A stretch of 64,000 nucleotides of DNA from Halorubrum trapanicum (lineage in GTDB: Archaea > Halobacteriota > Halobacteria > Halobacteriales > Haloferacaceae), in assembly GCF_017873555.1 (NCBI RefSeq), contig NZ_JAGGKE010000001.1, positions 1 to 64,000 on the forward strand. The letters are read 5' to 3'. Under the pieces are notes generated by a model. It did no database searches. It was not told the DNA's origin and saw nothing but the letters and a program-made list of their open reading frames with translations. Within the stretch, counting starts at the first letter, position 1, and every line of letters begins with the position of its first letter. The position numbers and the translations under genes were made by a program. This document shows, one piece after another, positions 26,983-35,662 of this stretch.

Positions 26983-29082
26983 TTACGGCTCGTCGTTTTC
27001 GGCGTCGCCTCCGGCACTGCTCGCCCCGCCGACTCCGTCAGGCTCGTCGTCGCCGACGTCGGGGTCCGGCCCGTCGTCTCCCTCGGCTGACCCGTCAAAG
27101 TCGTCGATTTCGGCGGTGTCGTCGTCGGGTTCGGCGGTGTCGTTGCCGACGTCGACCGGTCCGTCCGCGACCTCGTCGGCATCGGCGATCTCGACTTCGT
27201 CGGCGACGGCGGTCGCGGTCTCGTCGTCGCCCGACGCCGCCGGTTCCGATTCCTCCAGCGGCTCGGTCGGGTCGGCGGGCTCGAACCCCGCCGTTTCGAG
27301 GTCCGCATCGGCGCTCTCGCGGGGGTCGACGCCGCGCTCGCGGAGGACGGCGCGCGTCGCCTCCCTGTCGACCGTCCCCGAGACGGTCCGTGGCAGTTCC
27401 TCGGCGTACGCGACGGTTTTCGGGATCTTGAACCCCGTCAGTCGCTCGCGGGCGAAGGCGACGAACGCCCCCTCGTCGATGGGCGCGGGACCGATGCGGT
27501 CGGCTCCGGCAGCCGGCTCCGCGATTTCGTCGTCGTTCGGTTCCCCCTCGGTCGTCTCGGAGCCGTCCGGCTCGGAGATGATTTCCGGGGAAGCGTCTTC
27601 CGGGGAAGCGTCCCCGGGGGGCGCGTCGTCGCCGGCGGGATCGGCGGCGACCGACGGGAGCCGGTCGCCGACGGCGAGGAGCGCCGCGACCCGCTCGCCC
27701 CACACGTCGTCGTCGAGACCGACCACCGCCACGTCGTCGACCTCCCCGTACTCGCGGAGCACGTCCGCGACCTCTCCGGGTTCGACGTTCTCGCCGCCGG
27801 TGATGATCCGGTCGTCGACGCGGTTGAGCACGTGGAGGTACCCCGACTCGTCGAACCGTCCGACGTCGCCGGTGTGGAGTCCGTACGGTCCGAAGTCGGA
27901 GCGGTCGAGGGCCGCGGGGTCGATCCCGTTCACGTCGACCGCGTCGGACGCGGGGAGGTCGCGCTCGTCAGCCCCATCGGGAGCGGGAGCGTCCCCGTCT
28001 TCGGCGAGGTATCCCGGCGTGATCGTCGGTCCGCTGACGGCGATTTCACCGGTCTCGCCCGGCCCGACCGGGTCGCCGCCGTCGCCGACGACCGTCACGT
28101 CGGTGCCGAAGAGCGGTCGGCCGACCGTCCCGATCCGGTCTCTGGTCTGTCGCGGCGTCGCGGTCGTGATCTGCGAGGCGGCCTCCGTCATCCCGTAGGT
28201 CGGATACACGGGGATCGAGTAGTCCCGACACCGCTCCAACAGCTCCGCCGGCGCCGGCGCGCCGCCCAGCAGGACGACGCGGAGCGAGTCCGACAGCGTC
28301 CCGCGGCGGTCGAGCATCCGCTTGAGCATCGTCGGGACGAGCGAGACGCCGGTCACGTCGTAGGCGTCGATGTCGTCGGCGGTGCCGCCCGCGTCGAACC
28401 CCTCGCGCAACACGAGCGTCGTCCCGTACAGCACCGACCGGTACACCGGTGCCAGCCCGCCCATGTGGTGGAGCGACAGCGACACGAGCCACCGGTCGTC
28501 GGACTCGACGCCCAGCCGGAACGCGGAGGCGACCGCCGAACTGTACAGGTTGCCCGCGGTCAGCGGCACGGGCTTGGGTTCGCCGGTCGTCCCGGAGGTG
28601 AACAGCACGCAGAGCGGGTCCGCGAACGACCACTCCGAGGGATCGATCGACGCCGGGTCGACGTCGTGGATCCCGGTCACGTCCGCGCTCGTCGCATCGT
28701 CGACGGAGTACACGGGAACCCCCTCGATCCGAGACGCGGCGTCGGTCGCGGTCGACTCGGTCGGCTCCGCGCAGACGACGGCGTCGAGGTCGGTCCGGTC
28801 GATCCGCGCGGCGATTTCCCGCGAGGTCAGCTCCTCGCCGAGCGGGACGAACGTCGCCCCGATCCGCATCGCCGCGTGAACGAGTCCGACGGTGCCGACG
28901 TAGGGCGGCGTGAGCACGCCGATCCGGTCGCCCTCGCCCAGCCCGTGGGCGACGAGCCGCCCCGCGGTCTCGGAGACGAGGCGGTCGAGGTCGGTGTAGC
29001 TCCACGCCTCGCCGTCCTCGGCGCGGATGAGCGCGGTGTCGTCGGGCGACGAAACGACGCGGTGTGACAGCCAGTCCCGCAT
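26983..29082 (-). CDS. menE: o-Succinylbenzoate--CoA ligase-like AMP-forming enzyme with long acidic tail
   Basis: A 699-residue acyl-adenylate-forming enzyme, longer than typical MenE (about 450-550). Motif A3 LFTSGTTGEPKPVPL lies at ~160-174, A5 PVYPTYGMTEAA near 300, A7 YGLHTGDVGRFDE and A8 RVDDRIITGGENVEP near 410-430, and the A10 region GFKIPKTVAYAEELPRT near 560. An acidic insert (~480-530) and a ~100-residue Asp/Glu-rich C-terminal tail account for the extra length. MenE converts o-succinylbenzoate to its CoA ester in menaquinone synthesis, fitting menF at 35663. Another acyl-CoA ligase role is possible. ATG 29082 preferred over GTG 29091. Confidence 0.82.
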   Translation of the reverse strand: MRDWLSHRVVSSPDDTALIRAEDGEAWSYTDLDRLVSETAGRLVAHGLGEGDRIGVLTPPYVGTVGLVHAAMRIGATFVPLGEELTSREIAARIDRTDLDAVVCAEPTESTATDAASRIEGVPVYSVDDATSADVTGIHDVDPASIDPSEWSFADPLCVLFTSGTTGEPKPVPLTAGNLYSSAVASAFRLGVESDDRWLVSLSLHHMGGLAPVYRSVLYGTTLVLREGFDAGGTADDIDAYDVTGVSLVPTMLKRMLDRRGTLSDSLRVVLLGGAPAPAELLERCRDYSIPVYPTYGMTEAASQITTATPRQTRDRIGTVGRPLFGTDVTVVGDGGDPVGPGETGEIAVSGPTITPGYLAEDGDAPAPDGADERDLPASDAVDVNGIDPAALDRSDFGPYGLHTGDVGRFDESGYLHVLNRVDDRIITGGENVEPGEVADVLREYGEVDDVAVVGLDDDVWGERVAALLAVGDRLPSVAADPAGDDAPPGDASPEDASPEIISEPDGSETTEGEPNDDEIAEPAAGADRIGPAPIDEGAFVAFARERLTGFKIPKTVAYAEELPRTVSGTVDREATRAVLRERGVDPRESADADLETAGFEPADPTEPLEESEPAASGDDETATAVADEVEIADADEVADGPVDVGNDTAEPDDDTAEIDDFDGSAEGDDGPDPDVGDDEPDGVGGASSAGGDAENDEP

Positions 29083-29115
29083 CGCTGTCACCCGCGTTCA
29101 CCGGAGGTGATGCGG

Positions 29116-29550
29116 CTACTCATCCGTTGGCTGTCGGACGGTCAACACCGGCACGTCCGAGGTGCGGACGACGCGCTCCGTGACGCTCCCCAGCAGGTAG
29201 CGGTCGAGTCCCTTTCGACCGTGGGTGCCCATCACGACGACGTCGATGCCGTGTTCGTCGACGTAGTCGTGGATCGACTGGTAGGCGGTCCCGGACACAA
29301 CGGTGGTGACACACTCGACGCCGGCGGCGGCGGCGGCGTCCGCCACGCGTCTCGTCGCCTCCTCGCCCTCGGATTCGAGCGCGTCGACGACGACCTCCGC
29401 CCCGGCCTCCAGACTGGAGTACGCCCCGCCGTCGACGACGTACAGCGCGTGAAGGCGGGCGCCGTACCGGTCGGCGAGGTCGATCGCGTGTTCGATCGCG
29501 GCGTCCGACGCCGGACTTCCGTCCGTCGGAACGAGGATCTCTGAGTACAT
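29116..29550 (-). CDS. Universal stress protein (UspA family)
   Basis: A 144-residue USP domain beginning MYSEILVPTDGSPASDAAIEHA. The ATP-binding signature GTHGRKGLDRYLLGSVTE (G-2x-G-9x-G(S/T) type) is near residue 110, followed by VLTVRQP. TATA-like ttaaaaa lies ~27 nt upstream of the ATG at 29550, supporting this start over an ATG 15 codons upstream. USPs are cytoplasmic stress-response nucleotide-binding proteins. A second USP is at 56446. Confidence 0.92.
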   Translation of the reverse strand: MYSEILVPTDGSPASDAAIEHAIDLADRYGARLHALYVVDGGAYSSLEAGAEVVVDALESEGEEATRRVADAAAAAGVECVTTVVSGTAYQSIHDYVDEHGIDVVVMGTHGRKGLDRYLLGSVTERVVRTSDVPVLTVRQPTDE

Positions 29551-29676
29551 CTCTCTCGGTGAGTACAGCGGGTATCGATTAAAAACCCGATCCAACTACT
29601 CGGGACGCGAGCACGCGGCGAGGTGGGCGCCCCGGGCGAGGCCAGAACGCGAGCCGGTCTCCGTCGTCGAACCGCC

Positions 29677-30630
29677 CTACCTGAAGCCCATCGCTTCGAT
29701 CTGCTCTTGGTACCGGTTCCGGATGGTGACCTCGGTGACCTGCGCCACGTCGGCGACCTCGCGCTGGGTCTTCTTCTCGTTACACAGCAGCGAGGCGGCG
29801 TAGATGGCGGCCGCCGCGAAGCCCGTCGGCGACTTCCCGGAGAGGAGTCCCTGCTCGGCGGAGACGTCGATGATCTCGGTCGCCTTCGACTGGACCTCCT
29901 CGGAGAGCTGGAGCGAGGACGCGAACCGGGGGACGAACTGCTTCGGGTCGACCGGCTTCAGCTCCAGGCCCAGCTCCTGAGAGATGTACCGGTACGTCCG
30001 CCCGATCTCCTTCTGTGGCACCCGCGAGACGTCCGCGACCTCGTCGAGGCTGCGAGGGATCCCCTCCTGCCGGCAGGCGGCGTACAGCGCGGCGGTGGAG
30101 ACGCCCTCGATGGAGCGCCCGCGGATCAGGTCCTCGTTGAGCGCGCGGCGATAGATCACCGACGCCACTTCGCGTACCGAGCGCGGGACGCCGAGCGCGC
30201 TCGCCATGCGGTCGATCTCCGAGAGCGCGAACTGGAGGTTGCGCTCGCCCGCGTCCTTCGTCCGAATCCGCTCCTGCCACTTGCGCAGGCGGTGCATCTG
30301 CGACCGCTTCTCCGAGGAGAGCGACCGCCCGTAGGCGTCCTTGTCCTTCCAGTCGATCGTCGTCGTCAGCCCCTTGTCGTGCATCGTCTCCGTGATCGGG
30401 GCGCCGACGCGCGACTTCGACTGCCGCTCGTTGTGGTTGAACGCCCGCCACTCCGGCCCGCGGTCGATGTTCCGCTCGTCCAAGACGAGCCCGCAGTCCT
30501 CACAGACGAGCTCTTGGTCTGCGTCGGTGACGATGTTCTCCGAGTCACACTCCGGACAGGAGACCGTCGATTCGTCCGTTTCCTGCTCCGTGTCTCGCTC
30601 CTGTTGCCGTTGGCGGCTCGGACGTTCCAT
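29677..30630 (-). CDS. tfb: Transcription initiation factor IIB (TFB), copy 2
   Basis: A 317-residue general transcription factor. The zinc ribbon (Cys25, Cys28, Cys43, Cys46) is followed by [20 protein letters not shown], the B-finger/linker [18 protein letters not shown] and two cyclin repeats, ending in the BRE-reading helix [24 protein letters not shown] 30630 ([10 protein letters not shown]) is chosen: a TATA-like atttaact sits at 30652-30659, the leaderless distance, and would overlap the longer reading frame. Compared with TFB 1 at 7235 it has a short N-terminal tail, so it looks like the housekeeping form; that is inference. Confidence 0.95.
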   Translation of the reverse strand: MERPSRQRQQERDTEQETDESTVSCPECDSENIVTDADQELVCEDCGLVLDERNIDRGPEWRAFNHNERQSKSRVGAPITETMHDKGLTTTIDWKDKDAYGRSLSSEKRSQMHRLRKWQERIRTKDAGERNLQFALSEIDRMASALGVPRSVREVASVIYRRALNEDLIRGRSIEGVSTAALYAACRQEGIPRSLDEVADVSRVPQKEIGRTYRYISQELGLELKPVDPKQFVPRFASSLQLSEEVQSKATEIIDVSAEQGLLSGKSPTGFAAAAIYAASLLCNEKKTQREVADVAQVTEVTIRNRYQEQIEAMGFR

Positions 30631-30994
30631 TAAAAGGTTTCTGGTCAGTCGCACATTTAACTCTTGTCCACCCCGTTAACGACCCTGATGGATCTGCGAT
30701 CGTTTGGAACTGCCTTCTCCACCGGGTACAGCGCTCGTAACGCCGGAACGAGTAATTCGGTGCCGGTCCGGCGATAGGTTCGACACCCCGCCATTGCCGC
30801 CGCCGCGACGCACGAAACGTGACCGCGAGTCGGGGTCGGAATCTGTCGGTTCGGGTTCTCGGGATCGACCGCGGCGCACTCACCCGACGGTCGTGGGAAT
30901 CACGGATCCCGCGCGCCCCGATGTCGTCCTCTCACTGAGTATTACTATGAAACATCTATAAAGACTTTTGTATAACCTACACCAATGGGTGCGT
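30631..30994. other. Divergent intergenic region between TFB 2 and the 30995 operon
   Basis: No gene is supported in these 364 nt. The left end holds the TFB 2 promoter (30652-30659). The right end is A/T-rich (30936-30976) with tctataaag (30956-30964) and ttgtataac (30968-30976); the first lies about 35 nt and the second about 23 nt before the ATG at 30995. The 200-nt middle is GC-rich without visible repeats. Confidence 0.5.
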
Positions 30995-31390
30995 ATGAGC
31001 ACTACCTCGTCTCCCGGCATCGAACGCACGCTCCGCGGCTGTCGCCCCGCCGACGTCGACCCGGTCGTCATCGACGCGTCCGACCTCGACAGTACCGCGC
31101 CCGAACACCTCCGCGACCTCAAGCAGGGACTGGCGGCCCGCGGCTACCAGCCCGCCGCGGTCGCGACCGAGGCGGAGTTCGACGCCGAAAGCACGCTCGA
31201 ACGCCAGCGCGAGGTCGACCGGCTCCGGGGACTCGTCCGCGCCGCCTCGTTCCTCGGCGCCGGCCGCATCGAGGTCGGCGTCGACGAGGCGGCGTGCGAG
31301 GCGGTCCGCACGGCGCTCGCGGCGCTCGCCGAGCGCGCCGACCGCGAGGGCGTCGAGTTCGTTCGCGTCGAGGGCGACGGCGCCGCCTGA
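30995..31390 (+). CDS. Haloarchaeal conserved protein of unknown function, upstream partner of METTL5-like gene
   Basis: A 131-residue protein, mostly helical: the N-terminal RGCRPADVDPVVIDASDLDS is followed by the helix DLKQGLAARGYQPAAVATEA, a basic/acidic helix (STLERQREVDRLRGLVRAASFLG) and a strand-helix-strand ending VEFVRVEG. No cysteine pairs are present, so it is not a Trm112-type zinc protein. It stops three nucleotides before the METTL5-like gene, which implies an operon. ATG 30995 fits the TATA boxes better than an ATG at 30968 inside them. Function not recognised; a cofactor of the methyltransferase is a guess. Confidence 0.75.
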   Translation: MSTTSSPGIERTLRGCRPADVDPVVIDASDLDSTAPEHLRDLKQGLAARGYQPAAVATEAEFDAESTLERQREVDRLRGLVRAASFLGAGRIEVGVDEAACEAVRTALAALAERADREGVEFVRVEGDGAA

Positions 31391-31393
31391 CCG

Positions 31394-32017
31394 ATGGCGA
31401 CGAAGCGGTCGCTCGCGACGAAACTCGGCGTCGTCGCCGGCTTCGAGCGCCCCGACGCCGCCCTCGAACAGTACCCGACGCCGCCCGAACTGGCCGCCCA
31501 CGTCGTCCACCTCGCGGACCTCCACGGCGACGTCGACGGCCGGACCGTGGTCGATCTGGGCGCCGGGACGGGGATGCTCGCGCTGGCCGCCGCGCTGCGC
31601 GGTCCCGCCCGCGTCGTCGGTCTCGAACTCGACGGGGACGCGCTCGCGACCGCCCGGGCGAACGAACGCCGCGTCGCCGCCAGCGCGCCGGTCCACTGGG
31701 TCCGCGGCGACGCCACGCGCCCGCCGCTCGCCGTCGCGGAGCCGGTGACCGTCGTGATGAACCCGCCGTTCGGCGCACAGGACGGGAACCGGAACGCCGA
31801 TCGGGAGTTCCTCGCGGTCGCGAGCGAGCTCGCCGACGTCTCCTACTCGGTCCACAACGGCGGCAGTCAGGAGTTCGTCGAGGCGTTCGCCGCCGACGAG
31901 GGCGGCGAGGTGACCCACGCGTTCGCGGCCGAGTTCCGGATCGAGGCGCAGTTCGACCACCACGCCGACGACGCGCGCGACATCGAGACCGAAGTGTACC
32001 GGATCGAGTGGTCCTGA
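31394..32017 (+). CDS. METTL5-type N6-adenine RNA methyltransferase
   Basis: A 207-residue Rossmann methyltransferase. SAM motif I reads VVDLGAGTGMLALAAAL (~52-68), the acidic loop GLELDGDAL follows, and the catalytic motif IV is NPPFGAQDG (~121-129), the NPPF form used for exocyclic-amine methylation of adenine. N-terminal LEQYPTPPELAAHVV is the usual substrate/lid segment of METTL5 proteins, which methylate A in small-subunit rRNA in eukaryotes. The archaeal target is inferred by homology. A C-terminal FRIEAQFDHHADDARDIETEVYRIEW strand-rich end completes the fold. Confidence 0.85.
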   Translation: MATKRSLATKLGVVAGFERPDAALEQYPTPPELAAHVVHLADLHGDVDGRTVVDLGAGTGMLALAAALRGPARVVGLELDGDALATARANERRVAASAPVHWVRGDATRPPLAVAEPVTVVMNPPFGAQDGNRNADREFLAVASELADVSYSVHNGGSQEFVEAFAADEGGEVTHAFAAEFRIEAQFDHHADDARDIETEVYRIEWS

Positions 32018-32058
32018 GAACCGCCCTGGCCCCTCCGGCGTCGGGACGACCGACCGCG

Positions 32059-34029
32059 CTACTGCCGTCCTTCGTACGTTTCCCGCTGCGCGATCCGCAC
32101 CCGCGTCTCCCCCCGGACCGCGAACACCGCGTCGCTCCGCTGAACGAACGTGACTCCCCGCAGCGTCACCGACTCGTTCGCCGCCGGAAGCGGCGCGCTC
32201 GCGTTCCCGACGGGACCCGTGACCCGCAGTTCGAACCCGCCTCGCGTCGCCGCGACGGTGACGTTGCGGCCGTCGATCCGCGGTTCGGCCCGCGCCGGCT
32301 CGCTCGTGAACAGCGTCCGTCTGGTCTCGTTTCGGACCGCGTCGACCCGGTAGGTCGAGCCGTCGTTCGCGGCGACCCAGCCGACGCGCTGGACCCAGAC
32401 GGTCTCGCGCCAGCCCGTGCCGCCCACGTCGACCGCGCGGTACCCCCAGAACGCGAGGTTCCCCTTCGAGACCGCGGTCGTCCATATCTCGCGGTCGGGG
32501 TCGCTGACGATCACTCCCGACGTGTTGACCGACGTCGAGCGACCGAACGCCTCCACGTCGACGACGCCTACGAGCTGGTTTTCGACGTTCTCGGCGTAGG
32601 TCACCTGATACCCCTCCACCTCGACCGGTTCGCCGGGGAGGTCGCCGTCGTCGACGGTGACGAGGTTCGGGACGACGCCCGGTCCCGCGACGACCGCCAG
32701 CGCCGCGACGAGAAGGAGGAGACCGACCGCCGCCGGCGTCGCGGATCGGATTCCCGCTCGTAGCGTCTCCGGATCCGGGGTCGCCCGCGCCGGCCACAGG
32801 GGATCGTCACGCGCGACGGCGGCGACGGCGACGATCGCAGCGAGGAGGCCGAGCAGCCCGACCCCGACCGCGCGGTACAGCTCGTACTGCTCGTTGCCGA
32901 GGTACCAGTACACCGCCCACAGCCGACGCGAGGCCCCGAACAGGAGCAGGGCGCCGAAGACGACGAGCGCGGACCGTTCGGTCGCGTCCGCGTCGGAGTC
33001 GCTTTCGGTCGCGTCCGCGGCGGAGCCGTCGCCGCTCGCGGCCGCGGTCGGATGGAACCGCCACCTACCGGCGGTCGCGTCCCCGTCGCTCTCGATCCCG
33101 GACCGCCCGCGACTCGTCTCGTCCCGTTTGCGAGCGCGGCGGCGCAGGAGGAGGACCGCGATCAGCGCGCCGCCGATGAGTCCGAGCGCGTGCCCCTGGA
33201 TCGCGATGTTCGCCCAACTCGGCGCGCCGTACGAGGGGGACGCCTCCGCGAACGCCACCGGGACTCGGACGGCGTCGTAGAGGACGCCGACGAGCGTCGT
33301 CCCCGCCATGGCGACGACCGCGGCGATGGGACGCGACACGAGCGCGAACCCCCAGTACGCGAACACGACGACGGAGAAGCCGATCACCGGTCCCAGCGCG
33401 AACAGCGCGGACACGAGACCGAACGCGACCGCGGCGCCGGGGACGATCAGGAACGCCCGGACGTACGGGTTCGATCCCGGCGACTCGACGGCGGAAATCC
33501 GGCTCGGCAGGCGCCGGATCCGTCCGGAAAGACGCCGCGCTCGGCTCGGGAGCCGCCGCAGTCGAGCCGGAACTCCCCGCAGCCGACCCGGGAATCGCCT
33601 GAGCCGGACACCGAGGCGGTCGCCGTCGTCGACGTCGCGTCCGTCGGGAAAGTGGCCGTACGCGTACTCGGCGAGCCCGCCGGCGACGAGCGCGGACAGG
33701 AGGTTCCCGGTGATGTGACCGCGACTCGAATGCGCGAAGCTGGACCAGAGGAGTCCCTCCGGGTAGAAGTACGACCACGACCGGAACGGGATCACGACCG
33801 GTCGGTTCGGGTCGTCGATCCCCGACTGGACGAACAGGTACACCGCGATCACGCCCGCGATCACGACGAGCGTCCCCCACGGGACGCCGAGGAGAAGCCG
33901 CGAGCGGAGCGCCCGCGTCCACTCCCCGGCCGGGCGGTCGATGAGGTACACCGCGACGAGCGCGACGGCGACGCCCGCGGCCCCCGCGGCGAGGTGGACG
34001 GCGTCCGACGTCAGCGCCTCCGCGACCAT
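32059..34029 (-). CDS. Rhomboid-family intramembrane serine protease, large form
   Basis: A 656-residue membrane protein, over twice the minimal rhomboid. Rhomboid elements are the HxxxN oxyanion motif H105ITGN109 in TM2, a GFS motif with Ser219 (instead of the usual GxSG) and His280 in ANIAIQGHALGLIGG. Between TM2 and TM4 is a very Arg-rich loop (~141-178, repeats of RLRRLP type). After the six-TM core come 3-4 more hydrophobic helices and a C-terminal ~200-residue beta-rich extracytoplasmic-looking domain. It probably cleaves membrane proteins; substrate unknown. Activity depends on whether Ser219 is the nucleophile. Confidence 0.78.
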   Translation of the reverse strand: MVAEALTSDAVHLAAGAAGVAVALVAVYLIDRPAGEWTRALRSRLLLGVPWGTLVVIAGVIAVYLFVQSGIDDPNRPVVIPFRSWSYFYPEGLLWSSFAHSSRGHITGNLLSALVAGGLAEYAYGHFPDGRDVDDGDRLGVRLRRFPGRLRGVPARLRRLPSRARRLSGRIRRLPSRISAVESPGSNPYVRAFLIVPGAAVAFGLVSALFALGPVIGFSVVVFAYWGFALVSRPIAAVVAMAGTTLVGVLYDAVRVPVAFAEASPSYGAPSWANIAIQGHALGLIGGALIAVLLLRRRARKRDETSRGRSGIESDGDATAGRWRFHPTAAASGDGSAADATESDSDADATERSALVVFGALLLFGASRRLWAVYWYLGNEQYELYRAVGVGLLGLLAAIVAVAAVARDDPLWPARATPDPETLRAGIRSATPAAVGLLLLVAALAVVAGPGVVPNLVTVDDGDLPGEPVEVEGYQVTYAENVENQLVGVVDVEAFGRSTSVNTSGVIVSDPDREIWTTAVSKGNLAFWGYRAVDVGGTGWRETVWVQRVGWVAANDGSTYRVDAVRNETRRTLFTSEPARAEPRIDGRNVTVAATRGGFELRVTGPVGNASAPLPAANESVTLRGVTFVQRSDAVFAVRGETRVRIAQRETYEGRQ

Positions 34030-34104
34030 GTCACGACGGAGGGGACCGCGCGTACATCAATTCGGGGGGTCGAGCGCGGTCCGCCGGTGGGGCCGGTACC
34101 CCGA

Positions 34105-34383
34105 TCAGATCTTGTTCTCGGCGTCGTCGGCCAGCTCCTCCATCCGCTTGCCGACGCGGCCGGCGGGCGAGAACTCGTCTTCGCTCATCGCGTTCGCCAA
34201 GGCGTTGCCGAGGACGAACACGGCGTGTTTGTGTTCGCTCTTCGATTTGTGAACGTGCGAGGGGTCCACGTCGAGCTCGTCGTACGGGTCGAAAAGCGAT
34301 CCGTCTACCGTCTCCTGTGCGCGGAAGTGCTCCATGATCGTCACCATCTGTTCGTGGAGTTCGAGCAGCTCGTCTTTGTGCAT
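34105..34383 (-). CDS. UPF0058 family small protein (copy 2)
   Basis: A 92-residue protein starting MHKDELLELHEQMVTI, with the family signature HVHKSKSEHKHAVFVLG (~43-59) and a charged C-terminal tail. TATA-like cctttaag (34409-34416) lies ~27 nt upstream, so leaderless expression is likely. It is paralogous to the gene at 6534: N-terminal helix, HKSK(T/S)xHK(A/H)AVF motif and length match, but the tails differ. Function unknown. Confidence 0.88.
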   Translation of the reverse strand: MHKDELLELHEQMVTIMEHFRAQETVDGSLFDPYDELDVDPSHVHKSKSEHKHAVFVLGNALANAMSEDEFSPAGRVGKRMEELADDAENKI

Positions 34384-34486
34384 ACCCTCGGATACGGTCT
34401 GTAGGCCCTTTAAGCGTTGTTGAGGCCGGGACGCACGGTTTAGCCCGTTCGGCGCCCTCCGACGGAAAAAGTGTCGCCGGTGGCGG

Positions 34487-34702
34487 TCAGAAGACGTACT
34501 CGTCTTCGTGGCCCATCATCCCCTCGTCCTCGAACCCGCTGGAGTCGTCGTCCTCCCGCGGGCCGCTCGTCTTGTACGCCTTGATGCCCGTCGAGAGCAG
34601 CTCCTCGACCGCCTCCTCCCGGTTGAGGAACTCCCCCTCCTCGACCATCTGGGCGATCTGCATCTCCAGATGCTCCGGCACCGTTATCTTCACTCGTGGC
34701 AT
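34487..34702 (-). CDS. Ribbon-helix-helix (CopG-like) DNA-binding protein
   Basis: A 71-residue protein starting MPRVKITVPEHLEMQIAQM. The first strand (VKITVP), helix A (EHLEMQIAQMVEEGEF) and helix B (NREEAVEELLSTGIKAYK) form an RHH fold. The C-terminal ~20 residues (EDDDSSGFEDEGMMGHEDEYVF end) are acidic. TATA-like acatataaaa (34731-34740) lies ~30 nt upstream of the ATG on this strand, ruling out the longer frame. RHH proteins dimerise and insert the ribbon into the major groove; targets unknown. No toxin gene is adjacent. Confidence 0.88.
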   Translation of the reverse strand: MPRVKITVPEHLEMQIAQMVEEGEFLNREEAVEELLSTGIKAYKTSGPREDDDSSGFEDEGMMGHEDEYVF

Positions 34703-34923
34703 TTGCTGTCCGGGTCTTGTAGCATGGCACATATAAAAGTGGCGTCGAAGATGTGTGTATCTGAAAACTAAACGCTGATATCAAAAACCCTATTTTCTAC
34801 CAATAAAATATACTTTTCAATATCTCGAACGCGGCCGCTCCCCATCGCTTGTGAGCGACGCTCGCGCGCGGTCTCGCATCCGAGAGCGACATTAATACGT
34901 CGGTCCGGGTCGTACCGCACTCT

Positions 34924-35538
34924 ATGACCGCATCTCGTGTCGATTCCGTCGAGGACCTCACGGACCTCTACCGCGAGTACGGCGACGACCGGCTCCCGCC
35001 GGGCCAGCGCGAGACCGACGGCTTCCCCGTTCTCTCGAAGAGCGGGACGCCGTCTTGGGACCCGGAGACGTTCGAACTCGACGTGTGGGGCGCCGTCGAG
35101 GAGCCGCTCGCCTTCTCGCTCGAGGAGTTCCGCGCCCTCCCGGCAGTCACCCAGCGACAGGACTTCCACTGCGTGACGGGATGGAGCAAGTTCGACTGCG
35201 AGTTCACGGGCGTCGCGTTCGCGGACCTGGCCGAGCGTGCGGACGTCCGCGACGACGCCGAACACGTCATGTTCCACGCGCTCGACGGCTACGCGACCGA
35301 CCTCCCGCTCGACGAGTGCGCGAAGCCGGGCGTCCAGCTCGCGTACGGCTACGACGGCGACGACCTCCCGGCCGACCACGGCGGACCGGTTCGCGTCGTC
35401 ACGCCGCACAAGTACGCGTACAAGGGCGCGAAGTGGATCTCCGGCGTCGAGTTCCTCACGGAGAAGGAGCTGGGTTACTGGGAGAAGCGGGGGTACAGCG
35501 ACACGGCGAATCCCTGGAACGAGGAGCGCTACAGCTGA
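34924..35538 (+). CDS. Molybdopterin-dependent oxidoreductase (sulfite oxidase/YedY-fold)
   Basis: A 204-residue single-domain protein of the sulfite-oxidase molybdopterin superfamily. The Mo-ligand Cys lies in QDFHCVTGWSKFDCEFTGV (~75-93), and the C-terminal GGPVRVVTPHKYAYKGAKWI is the usual pterin-contact segment. There is no signal peptide or dimerisation domain, unlike true sulfite oxidases, so it resembles the small soluble MSO-like proteins. TATA-like cattaatac lies ~27 nt upstream. Substrate is unknown; no molybdenum-cofactor gene is in the window. Confidence 0.88.
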   Translation: MTASRVDSVEDLTDLYREYGDDRLPPGQRETDGFPVLSKSGTPSWDPETFELDVWGAVEEPLAFSLEEFRALPAVTQRQDFHCVTGWSKFDCEFTGVAFADLAERADVRDDAEHVMFHALDGYATDLPLDECAKPGVQLAYGYDGDDLPADHGGPVRVVTPHKYAYKGAKWISGVEFLTEKELGYWEKRGYSDTANPWNEERYS

Positions 35539-35662
35539 CGACCGAGACCGTTGCCGGTCGGGCCGTCTCTCGGTCCTTCGACCCTCTCTCGCCGCTCGAT
35601 TTCCCCCGTCTCCTCCGCCCCGATAGTCAGGATAAAGAGTCCCCGTCCCCGACGGGCATCGC

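Noticed and set aside
29116-29550. MenE, acyl-CoA dehydrogenase and UspA as one operon
   Set aside because: UspA has its own leaderless-type promoter, and the gaps (33 and 61 bp) and unrelated functions give no firm support.
34487-34702. Ribbon-helix-helix gene as the antitoxin of a toxin-antitoxin pair
   Set aside because: No small toxin-like gene lies adjacent; neighbours are UPF0058 and a molybdoenzyme on the other strand.
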